DNA of 64,000 nucleotides from Leucaena leucocephala (lineage: Eukaryota; Streptophyta; Magnoliopsida; Fabales; Fabaceae), in contig CM073535.1 in NCBI GenBank assembly GCA_037074615.1, positions 6,363,001 through 6,427,000 of the forward strand. The letters are read 5' to 3'. Of this stretch, positions 1 through 12,155 are shown piece by piece. The notes beneath the pieces were generated by a model. That model saw only the letters and a program-made list of their open reading frames with translations. It searched no databases and was not told the DNA's origin. The position numbers were made by a program, and so were the translations under genes. The stretch's first letter is position 1, and each line of letters opens with the position of its first letter.

Positions 1-187
1 TAGTGGGGGTTAGTCTGAGTAGTAAGTGACTCAGTATTGCTTAAGCGAGATCTCGAGTTTGAGTTTTAATGTATACAGAAAATCTCTTTTAGGAGACTTA
101 TTTACTATAACTAGGTGTGCGATGCGAGTCAGATTCAGATGTAGTTGAGGTAAAATTCTAGTGAATCAGATGAGCGACAAAAAAAAT
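1..187 (+). mobile_element. SINE-A copy 1, cut by the window edge
   Basis: This is the first of three copies of a short dispersed repeat (others at 6842-7031 and 40236-40424). It has a GTTTGAG(C/T)-like block near 57-65 that resembles a tRNA-type polymerase III B box, and it ends in a run of A at about 179-186. The left end may lie outside the window, so the target-site duplication cannot be checked here. Most CpG sites kept in copy 2 are TpG or CpA in this copy, which suggests an older, methylation-decayed insertion. Confidence 0.65.
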
Positions 188-713
188 ATTTTTTGCAGGT
201 GTGCAGGAGGGAAATTCTACTTTTCACTGCATTATATTTGTAAATTTTCAATTTGATCACCTCAATATTTTGATCTTAAAATTATACTCCTTTATAAATA
301 ATCACCTTATTACCTAGCTATAGTATTCTTATTTTATTTTCATCTAAAATTTAACTAATGTTAAATCGAATAATCATGTTGACTAGGATGTTATATTGCG
401 CTTTCTTTCAAAACTCTTGTATTTTCCTCCTTAATATTATGAGCTTGTGGCAAGAACATGTTAAGGATGAAATAAAACTCATAATATACATAGATTAATA
501 GAACATAAGCCGAATTTTATTAAAATCCAAGCCTATGACTTGTTAGATTTGTCATTAATTTTTAGGTAAAGAAGATAATATGCTCTCCATAATATACATT
601 GCAGATTTTATAATAGTGAACAATTAAATAAAATACCAACGAAGGATCAAATTAAAATAACACCCATATATATATGTTATATACCAAAACAAGATTTCAT
701 CTAATTACTTGTA
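188..713. other. AT-rich intergenic DNA, nothing recognised
   Basis: I see no gene, RNA or clear repeat here. Confidence 0.5.
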
Positions 714-962
714 ATGGAATCAGGGAGAGAGATTGAGGTTAAGCAATCATATTCATATTCAAAATCCTCAAAACCCCATACCTCATCTTCTTCTTCCTCT
801 TCCTCTGGCATTTTCCATTTATCTTTATCTATTTCTTCCTCCTCCATTACCTCTAAAACCTGCCATCTCAGACAAAAAAGTGCAAGTTATAAAAAAAAAA
901 GTCAAAATATAAACCATGATAAGCTAGAAAAAGCCGTGTCCTCCTCCAAGATGCATGATTAA
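714..962 (+). CDS. Small Ser-rich ORF, doubtful gene
   Basis: An ATG-started frame of 82 codons. Its protein is dominated by serine (a run of eight Ser near residues 24-31) followed by a Lys-rich tail. I recognise no domain, signal peptide or membrane segment. The Ser run comes from a pyrimidine-rich TCTTCTTCC tract, so the frame may be open by composition alone. No neighbour gives context, and a TATATA stretch at about 668-684 could act as a TATA box. It could be a genuine short plant protein, but a chance ORF is at least as likely. Confidence 0.22.
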   Translation: MESGREIEVKQSYSYSKSSKPHTSSSSSSSSGIFHLSLSISSSSITSKTCHLRQKSASYKKKSQNINHDKLEKAVSSSKMHD

Positions 963-2285
963 AAGGTAAGACTAAAATTTGAACTATCTATTTTTTATTA
1001 TTATTTTATATTTTTAAGTTGAGCAATCATTTTTTTTTTTATATAAGTTGATTGCAACAAACTAATTGATGTTTAAAATTACCTCATCTTTTCGTAAAAT
1101 ACCCTTCATTGAATATTTTTTTCTATCTTCCACAAACACTCTCACTTAATCATACAAAAGCATCGTGTTTTAAAGAATCTTTTTTTAAAAAAAAAAAAGT
1201 TAAATTATTGTCTTAGATTTTATAAAATGTATTATAATTAAGAAGGTTGGAAATTAGTTAACAAAGGTATCCAATCATTAGGGGCATAGTGTCAATCATT
1301 GCTTTATGTGGTTCACGACAAGAACATGATTCCCCAAAAGCTCAAAGTAATTAATTATATGTAAGGCGCCTCTCTGTTGGATAAAAGTAGAAATCAGCAT
1401 CAACCAACTCCACCACGTCATATCATCTCTCCCTTAATCAAATTTGGATATTTACGTATGATTTAATTATCAAAAAAATTTAAATAATATAATTTTATTG
1501 TCTATTTTTAAATTATAACTTGTAATTGACTCATTATTAATTTCTTAATTAGTATTATAACGATTGAGTAATTAAATTTTTTATTTAAAACTTTATAATA
1601 ACTCTCCTATAAAATTTCCCCTTATTCCCCCCCCCCAACAAGCATATATGATATTAAATATATATAAGAGTTATTTAATTAATTCATATATATATTAAAA
1701 AATTAATTAAATTGATTATTTATAAAAAATATATTAATTTTCATAGGTTACCCCTCTTTTTATAAGCAATACATAAATCTAGAATTTTAAGTAAAATATA
1801 ACAATATGTGTAGTTTTGGGGGGATATAGTAATAAATATATGAGATAAAATAAATTAAAATATTATATTTAGAATTAAAATAATCTTTTAACTAACTCCT
1901 AAATATTTAGTGTGGTCCCCAGGTTATGCAATGTTATATAAGGTGTTAGTGAAAAATGAGTTGCATTATTTATATAGTTCATAAATAATGACGTTTGTTA
2001 AAATGACACATTAATGACCTCCTAAATAGGTTTATTTCTCTAATGAAATATTTTTATAAATGGACCTACTCACTAATAGATTATCCTTACCAATATCGTT
2101 AGATTTATATTAGGTTTAGGTAGCAGAGAACATCAATCATTAAAACACTACAATTAACTTCAATTCAAGACTCATCTTTAAAATACGGGCATGCAGTTAT
2201 ACGATTTACTTGGGGTAATATGAGAGAAAAGGTCTGCTAAATTGATTTTAGATGAAATAATGAAAAGATAAAAAGAAAATATATT
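963..2285. other. AT-rich intergenic DNA
   Basis: No coding signal. It holds an A/T palindromic stretch around 1660-1735, which may be a remnant of the foldback family described at 2290-2505, and a short poly-C tract at 1628-1636. Confidence 0.5.
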
Positions 2286-2289
2286 ATCT

Positions 2290-2505
2290 ATCTCTAGTAC
2301 TTAATATGAGAATTAATTGATTAATTTAAATAGATTAATGAAATTAAATAAATTAATTATAACTAATATAAGAACTAATTGATTAAAGAGTATATGGTAT
2401 GAATTCATTTTAAATATTTAAATTTAATTATAATTAACTGATTTATTTAATTTTTTTAATCTATTTAAATTAGTTAATTATACTTTTTATTAATAAGTGG
2501 GAGAG
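2290..2505. mobile_element. AT-rich foldback element (family S)
   Basis: The arms at about 2297-2357 and 2427-2490 are imperfect reverse complements, for example AATTGATTAATTTAAATAGA against its inverted partner, with a loop of about 70 bp. The ends resemble GAGTAT. Related sequence recurs at 7390-7640, 13905-14150, 14875-15120, 21565-21770, 30945-31085 and 59235-59465. The family is probably a mariner/Stowaway-like MITE, but no TA duplication could be fixed. This copy lies just downstream of the truncated kinase gene. Confidence 0.5.
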
Positions 2506-2735
2506 TATATTTTTAACTTCAGACGTTGACATTTCTCTTGGTCTATCTAAAGCGATGATATGCAACACATGCAAATATTGCATGAAAATTTGACAAGCTT
2601 ATGAAGCAAGTATTGAACGAATTCATTAGTTTTTAATTTCAGGAGATTATTAGTTTATTAGCATTCTATTTTGGCTAAAAAACCAAGAAAACTTGAACTC
2701 AGACTCAGGTAGCAAAAGTACGAGGTTACAGGTAC

Positions 2736-4420
2736 CTGAGTCATGGTGGGTCTCCAAGGGGAAGATGGCCGGATACAGAGAGAAGCTGCGAAAGCAAGCT
2801 TTGCCAACTCTGAAACAACATAAGCTCCTTCAAGCCTTGGATCTACCACTTTTTCTAGCTCCCCTTTCTTCAATATTGGCCTAGCCTGTGCGTTTTTCCA
2901 GAATGATTCATTTAACTATAAAGTTCCTAAAAGAATATGATTAATGAATGAATGAATACCCAGTTGTGTAAACTCTGGTTTGATCCATGCACAGGTTTCT
3001 TCCCAGATATGAGTTCTAACAGAAACACCCCAAATGCAAATACATCAGTTTTCTCACCCACTATTCCATGCAGATAGTACTCTGGAGCCAAGTGCCTGCA
3101 AACACATGTAATATTATTCTTTCATATTCAAATTATATCATCATTGTCTGTTAGGATATTTTTGAATTAGCTTCTAAAAAATAGTTTCTCAAAATAAAAA
3201 AGTGATAAAAATAATTTTAGTAAAGAATAATTTTTGAAAAAGTAAAAAAAAATGAATTTATGGAAAATTATAGTAATGATATAAAAAATCAAGTATTAGA
3301 TTTTATAAACTGTTTGGATAGTTTTTAATAATTTTTTTTTTCAAAATCATAGTTTTAACAAATATTCAAACACAACCTTATACACACTCAAATGCTGCAA
3401 AGCTATAAACTTTGAGGCATTTATGTGTAAATATCTTGTGGGTTTTTGTTTTTTTGAAAGATTTTTGAAGAAATTGTTGTTGGGGAAGAGTTACAGGAGT
3501 ACCCAAATGTGCCTTCAATTGGGGCAATGGAATGATGACTCCACTGAGAAGGAAGCCATTTTGCCAGTCCAAAATCAGATATCTGCCACAACCCAGAAAC
3601 AGAAACTTTCATGATGATGATGAAGTAACTACACAGATCAAAAGCTCTGTTCTTGAAGAACCTGTGGTTCAAAATCTGAAGTCAAAAGAACGTTGGAGGC
3701 CTTGATGTCTCTGTGAATTATCCTTCTCTGGCAACCTTTGTGCAAGTAATGAAGGCCACGTGCAGTCCCAAGAGCAATCTTATGCCTTGTTTTCCATTCC
3801 ATCACAGCCTCATTCTCATCTGATATATATTAAAAATTTCTCAGCTCAGAAAATAAAACAAAAGAGATTATTATTAGCGGTTTGAATGATGATGTTTGAT
3901 TTAATGTACCATGAAGAAGAGAAGAAACAGAGCCTTTGGAGGAAAACTCAAAGACGAGGTAAAGCCCGTTCTCAATACAACAACCAAGAAGAGGTAAAAC
4001 ATTTGAATGACAAACATGACCAATTGTTCCAATCTCTGTAAGAAATTCCTTCTCTTTCCTCTCGTCATTACAGCATTTTGTCAGCCTCTTCACTGCGATT
4101 TCCTCTTCATCTTCTAATTTTCCCTTATAAACCTCTGCATAACCTCCTTTTCCAACCAGATTCTCTGCACAAAAATTTAATTTTCAGCCACCAAAATCCA
4201 TAAGAAAACACACTCTTGTTTTTTACAAGACAAAATTATATATATACGTACCATAGCAGAAGCCATTGGTGGCATCAAACAGTTCTTGATAAGAGAAGCA
4301 TTTCCAATTGCTTTGTCTTTGATGAGTTTCTGTGTCTTCAGGGGTCAAAACTTGTTCCCCAAAACTGCGTCGTTTGAAGGAGAAGAGACGCTTCAAGCTG
4401 TTGCTCCGAATATACTTCAT
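2736..4420 (-). CDS. Receptor-like cytoplasmic Ser/Thr kinase (RLCK VI / RBK-like), C-terminus missing
   Basis: A cytoplasmic protein kinase without an ectodomain. Relatives in the RBK/RLCK-VI group bind ROP GTPases. Six exons join in frame: 4420-4252, 4164-3910, 3819-3662, 3582-3503, 3095-2960 and 2885-2736 (316 codons). The start is the ATG giving [13 protein letters not shown], a basic N-terminus usual for this group. Visible motifs are the Gly loop [11 protein letters not shown] (61-71), catalytic Lys82 in [12 protein letters not shown] (177-184), DFG (197-199), APEY (224-227) and the subdomain XI Arg in WRPTM. All catalytic residues are present. The oddity is the end: relatives have a further exon beginning about VLEV with an acidic tail, and I cannot find one. 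Reading past the last donor reaches a stop at 2658-2660. A foldback element lies directly downstream. The leader up to about 4640 holds AC and GA repeats. Confidence 0.85.
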
Positions 4421-4649
4421 TGGAATATATATGAAACAGAGCAATCTGTTTCATGCAAAGCCACTTTGAGAAAACAGAGCTTTCCAGTGAATGACAGTGG
4501 AACACACACACACACAGATGTTCTTCTGGCTCTCACAGAGACGAACACAGAGAAAGAGAGAGAGAGAGAGAGAAGAGATTCAAAGGATGTCTGTAGTGTT
4601 GTGAGTATAAGGAATAGTGTAAAGAAGAAGAGATATGAGTAATAGTTGT

Positions 4650-5511
4650 TGTTGCAGAAGGAAACAGTTAACGAAGCTTAAATTATAACCTTGGAATGGC
4701 ACAACCTACCCCTCTCCTTCTTGCTACTGATGGTTTTCAGTAGGTGGAAAAAGAAACAAAAATTGACACAGTCACATTCTTAAAATGAACATAATTCTTT
4801 TTTCTTTTTTTCTCAAAAAGGGGGGGTGTCAAGGTCATATCTCTTGAGCTCTATATTTGTTGAGAACCATGGATTGGAAATGATGAAATAGTTATCTTCA
4901 AATGCATCTAAGTGGGTAAACCTTATTCAACTATGACAGATTAATGGAGTAATAGGTTGGTTCGGGAGTTGAATAACACTAAAATGTTAATTGATAATGA
5001 AGGAGCCACTGTGTATTCAATATTTTAAATTAATTTATAATTTATTTAATATTTTAAAATATATTTTTTTAATAGTATACACTTGATAGCTTAAAGTAAT
5101 TTCTCAATAATTTTTTTATACATTCAACAGTTTAAAGTATCTTTTTAGTAGTATGGAGTATTTTAAATTTATGGTACTTATTGATTGATGTTTAAAAAAA
5201 TTGTACTAAAAATAATTTAGATGTTAGATGTTCTTAAAAAAATATTTTAAAATATTAAATAAATTATAAATTAATTTAATATATTTAATATTTGAGAAAA
5301 AAGTTTAAAATATTGTTGACCTAAGACAGCTCATAGGATATAACTGTTGGATTTGACTTGAAATTAATTCCTCACTATCTCATGAAGTTAACACCTCCAC
5401 ATGCCAGATTCCAGAATTAGGCATGACTCACCCTCATATTTGACAAACTCATGCCTGCAAAATTTTATGTATAATATAAAAATTATAAATGAGTTATAAA
5501 TAATAATATAA
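4650..5511. other. AT-rich intergenic DNA upstream of the kinase gene
   Basis: Probable promoter side of the kinase gene. I see no clear TATA box. Beyond about 4,900 it is featureless A/T-rich DNA. Confidence 0.4.
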
Positions 5512-5720
5512 CTTTTTTAAAAAAGAGGTGGATTATCCCTCGATTTAAGAGCAGGACGTACCATCTATTATCCTCAGGCGTAAATTTATACCTATAAATT
5601 AGGATATTTCTCTAAATATTACTATTAGAACCATAATAAAATATTATTCTCTAAAGATCGTACACACTCTAAATAGTTATATATCTTATTATTTTGTCAA
5701 TTAAACTATGGATGATGGGT
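5512..5720 (-). mobile_element. SINE-B copy, reverse orientation, decayed
   Basis: Read on the minus strand it follows the SINE-B consensus best seen at 41484-41746, including the 'GAGGATAATAGATGG' block, but it lacks about 40 bases in its 3' half. A bordering motif, ATGATGGGTAA, is shared with the other minus-strand copy at 20310-20455. Heavy C-to-T change indicates age. Confidence 0.5.
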
Positions 5721-6833
5721 AATAATATTAATAACGCAACTTATTTTTTAAGGAGTGAATGCTGAGGGAAGAAACAGTATCTTTTTTTTTGGACTTTTTT
5801 AAATGATAGTCACTTAAAGTGATTGAGGGAAATTATATAAATAGTAATGACAACTACAAAGGTACATAAATTAAAACAGGAACTATCAGTTGAAGAGCAC
5901 ATGGACATTTCAAGACCATAAACCTAACTTCTTTACAAAGTGGTTAGATAATAAAGAGTACAGGAAGAAGACCCAAAAAAAAACAAAGAAAGGATTTCAT
6001 TTTTTGAAAAAAAAATTATTTAAAATTTAGAACTCGAGTATCTAAAATAGTTGATAATGAATAATAATTTATATAGTTGGTATAATGAATCGATAATCAA
6101 TATGATAAACTGTGGTGATGAGGGTGATTATGTGTTTTAAAGTCAATGGTTCGTAGTTCAGATAACATAAAATAATTAATTTATATTTAAAAATAAAATA
6201 AATTACATACGATGTATTAGAGTATGATGAGTTGGGGGAGAAGATGGGTTTGGTAGATGATATTTATTAATCATTGCTTTTTTAATTATTATGTTAATTA
6301 TTACCAAAACCTTTGTCATGACCCCTGCTTCTATGAGTAGGCTGCATATAGTGATTTAGAGGGACAAGTGGAGGTTTTGTTTTTAATATGGTTTTTTTAC
6401 TGTAATTTGTAACTTCCCATATACAACAGAATTTTTATACTACCAAGCTATAGAACCACTAACACTTTTTTTTTTTTATAATTTTAAAATGTGAAAAAAA
6501 TCATTTTATGTGGCTTTTTTGGGGAGTAATAGGCAATAGGAAAGTCATACAAAGAAGATAAGAAGGGCTAGAAAAATCATTCAAGGTAGTTTTCTATGTA
6601 AATTTGTTCACCAATCAAGTTTTTTTTTCTTGAAAAAAGAAATTGAAAAAAACAATTGAGAAGAAGTTATTAAAAACAACTTTATAAAAAAAAAAAAAAA
6701 ACTACAACTGAGACCTGATAAGTGGACCTTCTTTAAGACTCAAAAACTTAGCCCATCCTAATTTGACCTTATTAGTGACTGGGCCTGTTCTCTTTGGGCC
6801 AGCAAGAGTATTCCTTTTTATTATCAATTCAGT
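5721..6833. other. AT-rich intergenic DNA
   Basis: No ORF of note, only several poly-A and poly-T runs. Nothing recognised. Confidence 0.45.
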
Positions 6834-6841
6834 AATAAAAC

Positions 6842-7031
6842 AACCAATGGGGGTTAGTCTGAGTGATAAGCGGCTCAGTATTGCTTAAGCAATATCTCGA
6901 GTTTGAGCTTTGACGTATACAAAAAATCCCCATCAGGAGACTCACCCACCATAGCCAGGTGCGTGACGCGGGTCGGATCCGGATGTAGTCAGAGCAAAGC
7001 TCTGGTGAATCGGGTGGACAAAAAAAATAAT
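6842..7031 (+). mobile_element. SINE-A copy 2, best preserved
   Basis: A 190-bp element flanked by the direct repeat AATAAAAC at 6834-6841 and 7032-7039, read as a target-site duplication. It has a tRNA-like head (GATAAGCGGC region and GAGTTTGAGC as a B-box-like block) and ends in GGACAAAAAAA. CpG-rich stretches such as GTGACGCGGGTCGGATCCGG are intact here but decayed in the other two copies, so this is probably the youngest of the three. I infer a non-autonomous retroposon mobilised by a LINE. Confidence 0.75.
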
Positions 7032-7389
7032 AATAAAACATTGACAAAATGTAACCAAAATAAATAAATAAAATAAAACATTGACAAAGAACAGTGTTTG
7101 AGTTGGATGTAAAATAGTAGTAGCGTACGCAAAGAATTTGGATTTTAGATCCTATATGTGAGCACCGACAAGTAAATTTGGATATTAAGTGTGATTAATA
7201 TATAAGAGAGGGTTGACTGCGGTGAAATGGCTGATATTTCACAATAAAGTAATGTTCAAATACTTGTTATAATTGATATGTATATATATATATTGGATAA
7301 TATCTCAAATAATATTGTATCCAATAGAAATAGAAGTAGAAGAGTATATGTGCATAAAAAATATGCTTAATATATAATATTCATCATAT

Positions 7390-7640
7390 CTTTAATATAA
7401 AACCTGTTTAATTATTAATTTAATTAAATTAAAAAAATTAGTTAGATTAATTAATATAATATATGTTTTTTAAAACATTCAAATCTATTTTCTTTAACTC
7501 ATTTCGTTCATCACTTATTTAATTATTATTAAATTAGTATTAATAAGAGTTATTTAAAAAAATTAATAAATATAAAAAATAAATTTTATATTTAAAATTA
7601 ATATCAATTCATTATTTATATTTTATATTAAATACGGAAG
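7390..7640. mobile_element. AT-rich foldback MITE, family S copy
   Basis: Shares a long AT-rich consensus with 13905-14150 and 14875-15120: a TTAATTAATATAATATA block, then TTATTTAATTATTATTAAA, then AATAAATATAAAAAATAAATTT. No coding capacity. Confidence 0.5.
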
Positions 7641-7764
7641 AGTATAAAATTAGTGTATGTCACTCTAAATTTTAAATTTTACAACATAACTGAGGTTTTT
7701 ATTAAAAATTAAAAAATTATAAAATATCTTAAAAGTCTATCGAACTTATAATCTTGACCCAAAA

Positions 7765-7937
7765 GTCTAGTTGAGAAATGTGTATATCTTTTATATATCT
7801 AAGTTTATATATGGGGTTAATAAACAGTCTGCTCTATCTAACATTAATATCGCCTAGAAAGAAGGAAGATTTTATTCTACCTTTAAATTGTGGGTGAATT
7901 TAATCCCTTTTTAAAAATTTTTGTAACAAAAAAAAAA
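7765..7937 (+). mobile_element. SINE-B copy, 5'-truncated
   Basis: Matches the 3' two-thirds of SINE-B, including the ATCGCCTAGA block and the end TTTTTGTAACAAAAAAA. The upstream part does not align well. 5' truncation is usual for LINE-mobilised elements. Confidence 0.55.
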
Positions 7938-8034
7938 CAGAATAGAAGATTCTTTAGTTCTTTTGAATATATTAAGGAAATGAAAACAATAAGATAGAGT
8001 TTTCATTTTTATTCTTTCTAATGGGCAAGAGGCA

Positions 8035-8800
8035 AGATGAATATAATAGGATTATTTAAATAGATTTTTAGAAAATAACATATAAAAAAGACAACTTTTA
8101 AAAAAATATTTTTAGAGAAAAGCTTATAAAAAAATGTGGTTATGGATAAATGAATGTTTAGATAGATATTATCAAAATAATTTCTATGATTAATAAATTA
8201 TTAAAAAGAGTATAAATTAAAATAAATAATAATTTCCCTCCTTCCTTTTTCTCTCTCTCTCTTCTCTTGCTCTTTATTGACAGAATAGAGAGACCACAAC
8301 GATAACAAATTTAGACAGAAAAAGCAGTAGGATAGAGAGATACATGAGATTTGGACAAAAGAAGCAGCTACAATAAGAAGACGAGACCATAGCGACAACC
8401 ACTAGTGATGAGACCAACAACAACAGCTACTAGAGACGACGATGAGGAGCCCAACAATCTTAGAGCATCTTTCATAGTTAACAACATCTTCTTCTAGAAG
8501 TGATGACCTGCCTAATAAAAATTGTGATGGGCAAGAGACGAGAGTAGGAGAGGAGGGAGGTAATAGAAGAAAGAATATAAATGATAGAGTATTAAAAAAA
8601 TAAAAATAAAATAATAAATAAATAATTTATAAATTCTTTTATTATTTTAAAAATTATTTACAGTAATTTATTTAAAATTATAATTTTAAATCATAATTTA
8701 ATTTAAAAAAGTTTTTAGATAAATATACTAATTTATTTTAAAAAAATTAAACTAAAATTTAAATTTAATTTTTGTTTGAAACTTTGATTTCAAGTGCATT
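8035..8800. mobile_element. Family H MITE with an unusual interior
   Basis: Its left part (about 8040-8215) follows the left half of the intact family H element at 49612-50131, including the GTGGTTATGGATAAATGAAT stretch. Its right part (about 8560-8800) follows the right half and ends near a CCCACAGGC terminus. Between them lie about 330 bp of different, more GC-balanced DNA rich in GACGACGATG-type words. It has no credible ORF. It looks like an internally deleted derivative of a larger family member, or a MITE that acquired host DNA. Confidence 0.5.
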
Positions 8801-9389
8801 CCCACAGGCACAATATCGGTGATTGAAACGCAATCTAATGAATTATGATTTCTGACATTCAACCGCACGCTTCGAGGGAGACCACTCTTCTCAGATAGCA
8901 GTAGCACGTGCGGCCTCATCAACCAAATAATTCTTAATTATTACTTCAACTCCAATTAAAATATTAAAATAATGTATCAATAAATAGGAAAAAAAAACGG
9001 GAAATGGGGAAAAGTCCCCATCGTAAATTTTATTGGTAAAAAAAATATCATAAGTTTTTATGTACGGAAAATACATATACTCTAAATTTTTTATGTACCG
9101 AATATAGTACCCTATACCCTCAACTAAAACAAATTAATAGGGGATTTCCTCCCAATTTTCACTAGAAAAAATTGCTGAATTTTTTTTCATTGACATTTTT
9201 ACTGCTCAAATATATTTAAAATTTATTTAAAAATATAGGTTTTTTTGTGGTGTAATTTATTTTGAACTGTGTTTTATATATCTTTAATTATGTATATATA
9301 TATATTAAATTTTAAAAACGTTTACATATAGTTAAATGAGTTATATAAGTCCTATTTTAAAAATAAAATAAAAAGTATTTATATATAGT

Positions 9390-9424
<35 letters not shown>

Positions 9425-11240
9425 AACATAACTAAAGAAAAAGCACAACACGCTTGAAAAAATTTAAAGTATTTTTAAGTAATAAAAACTTCAATAGGAG
9501 AATCTTCAGTAATTTTTCCCAATAATAAATATTAGAATATTAGAAAAACATATCAATAAATTAAATAAATTAAGGGGATAAGATCAACAAGACAGTGTTG
9601 AGTGTTGATGACATCCCAAAAGCCAAGTTGGTAGCATAACCTTTTAGTCACTGTACGCCCATACAAGCAATGGGACTTTATTTGCTTGATTGAAATTAAT
9701 TAGTATAATTAAGAAAAGGTCAAAGTAGTAAATTACCAATTAAGGGAATAATGAAGTAAATGAAGGGAAGGTGGTGGGGTGTATGATGCTGAGGCCGACA
9801 CGACCTTGTTTGCTGGCAAAACTAAAGCGTAAACGTAAAAGTAGATTGTGACTTAACTCACTCATTATTATTATATATATAACAACAAATACAGAAAAAT
9901 TAAAGTGGTCCCTTTTTTGTAAAGAGCTTTGTGCACTATTGTTGCCTTTGACTGACCTCTCTCTCTCTCTCTCTCTCTCTCTGTGCCTATTTTAAGATTA
10001 AATATGACCCTCTTATGACTAATTGCACGTGCTTGTCACCTCTTTACTTCATTTCAAGCCAACTGAGTTTAGAGCTTCCATGTAATATTTTAATTAAAAT
10101 TAAAGTATAAATTTATCTTAAAATTTTTTATTGATAATGTTATCATAAATTTTTTTAGATTTAATATTACCCTAAAACTTTCAAAACATAATAATACCTC
10201 CTTAATTATTATCCAAATTAAATTTAATTTTAATTAACCAAATATATTAAATACGTAAATCTAAATTATGTTACTATTTTTTTCACCTTAATTATTTAAT
10301 TAATTAGCATATATACGGTAAAGCTCATTTATCTAAATAATATTATTGTTGATGCAACTAGTATATACACTTAGTATTTAGTTAATAATATAATTTGTTC
10401 ATTGTTGAAATAATGGAATCTTCGATGAAGGGTTATTTTACATAAACTTGAAAGTTTATGAGTTATTAGTCATGAATATAATAATTAATATCCGAATCTA
10501 ACTTAGTACATAGCGCCACATATAAGATAATTGCATGCAAGAAAAATATTAGATATGTTAAAAGAAACGAATTGTGAGTAATTAGGGGTTAGAAAAACTC
10601 ATTTCATCAGAATGTTATTGGTGTCATTTATTTATTATTTAATTTTTATATATAATGACTCGTGAAAATACGATAGGGACTTAGGGAGATGACGTGTAAC
10701 TATATATAATCCATGCACCAAGCCACCAATATCTCTTTATGCTTTGTATCAATTATTGTTAGCTCTTCAGAGATATCTATGTGAGATTAACTCAATAATG
10801 TAAATCAAATCGTTCCAAATCTATAAAAACATTAAACATATAGAAGTTAATAATGAGTGCTCATCAGAATAATAATACGAGTCTAGATATAGATAAAACT
10901 ATAGGGTAACAGGAATTTGAAAACAAGCCCTTTGTTGTAAGGAATTTAAAGTAGGGCTGCATTAATATAACCAACACTCGATCATTGCACTTTTGGCTAC
11001 TTGATCGGTGTCCAATTCTTCATCTATTTTGTTAGCCACATTAATGTTGCAAGTAAGTACTTATATTAGGATTATTGTATGTTAAGTTCATCTTCTCTGT
11101 GTTTCTGTATGTTAGGGTTTCCTCTACTCTGTGCGATGGCTTTTTTTCTAGGGATATGAATGAGAATATTCAAGGTTATAAAGCTGGTCAGGTTGGATTC
11201 TTTGAAAGAATACTGCGAATATATGAAGCAAGAAGAAAGA
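8801..11240. other. Gene-free DNA with microsatellites
   Basis: Contains an (AT)n tract at about 9393-9421 and a (CT)n tract at about 9957-9982. I found no coding region or RNA gene in this stretch. Confidence 0.5.
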
Positions 11241-11345
11241 TAGACATATATTGAAGTATGCCCTACTGAATTTGATAGACAAATATTGAAGTATGCCCTA
11301 CTGAATTTGATAGACATATATAGAAGTATGCCCTACTGAATTTGA
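11241..11345 (+). repeat. 35-bp minisatellite, three copies
   Basis: Three head-to-tail units start at 11241, 11276 and 11311. Each begins TAGACA, contains GAAGTATGCCCTACTGAATT and ends TTTGA, and they differ at only two or three bases. There are no spacers, so this is not a CRISPR-like array. Near-identity points to recent expansion. Confidence 0.85.
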
Positions 11346-11965
11346 TAGACCTATTATTTTTCGGGTTTATCTCTCTTCATACTTTATCTGAAGCCATTTC
11401 AGGGATTCAAAATCACGCAACATGTGGTTCCATCTCTATATGCCTAGTCTATAAGCTCCAATAATGGTACCATAATATAAATGATAATGCTAGCATTACT
11501 TCTTTTTTTGTTCTTCCATGTGTATTTTTCTTCATCATTTTACTTCAAGGTCTTTCGAGAAATAATCCAAGGTTCTATATACTTGGTAGAATGTAACCAT
11601 TTTTTACATAAATGGAAAAGGAGAGGGAGACAGAGAGACTTCTATGAACAAAGAGTTATTTTCAAGTTAAAAATGCGTTTATGAAAAAAATAACAATGAA
11701 GTGAAATAAGTCAAAATGGTCAAATAACACGAATACCTCTCGTTAAGCTATCCAAGCTGAGTTTTCCAAATCATGAGTATATTAAATAAAACAAAAAATA
11801 ATTAATTATAATTAAATTTAATTCTTTAAAATAAATTTATATTATGTATTTTTAATATATTATCTACCTAAATTAATCAATTAAATTTTATATAAATTAT
11901 AATTAATTAATTAATTAATTTTTTTAATTTATCTAAAAAAATTATTTAACTTTTATATTAAAAAT

Positions 11966-12154
11966 ATAAGGGAGTATAATATAAAATGTTATTAATATAT
12001 TTAAGAAAGAAATTCTCTATCCACCACCTTTTAATTGTTAAAAACATTTCTTCCATATCTATAAGGGAGTATAATATAAAATGTTATTAATATATTTAAG
12101 AAAGAAATTATCTATCCGCCACCTTTTAATTGTTAAAAACTTTCTTCCATATCT
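11966..12154 (+). repeat. 95-bp tandem duplication
   Basis: Two adjacent copies begin at 11966 and 12061 with ATAAGGGAGTATAATATAAA and include CACCTTTTAATTGTTAAAAA. They differ by about four changes, so the duplication is recent. Upstream (11780-11965) is an AT-rich palindromic stretch that may be another family S remnant. Confidence 0.8.
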
Positions 12155-12155
12155 A

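Noticed and set aside
11241..11345. CRISPR-like array
   Set aside because: The units are adjacent without spacers, and the DNA is plant nuclear. It is a minisatellite.
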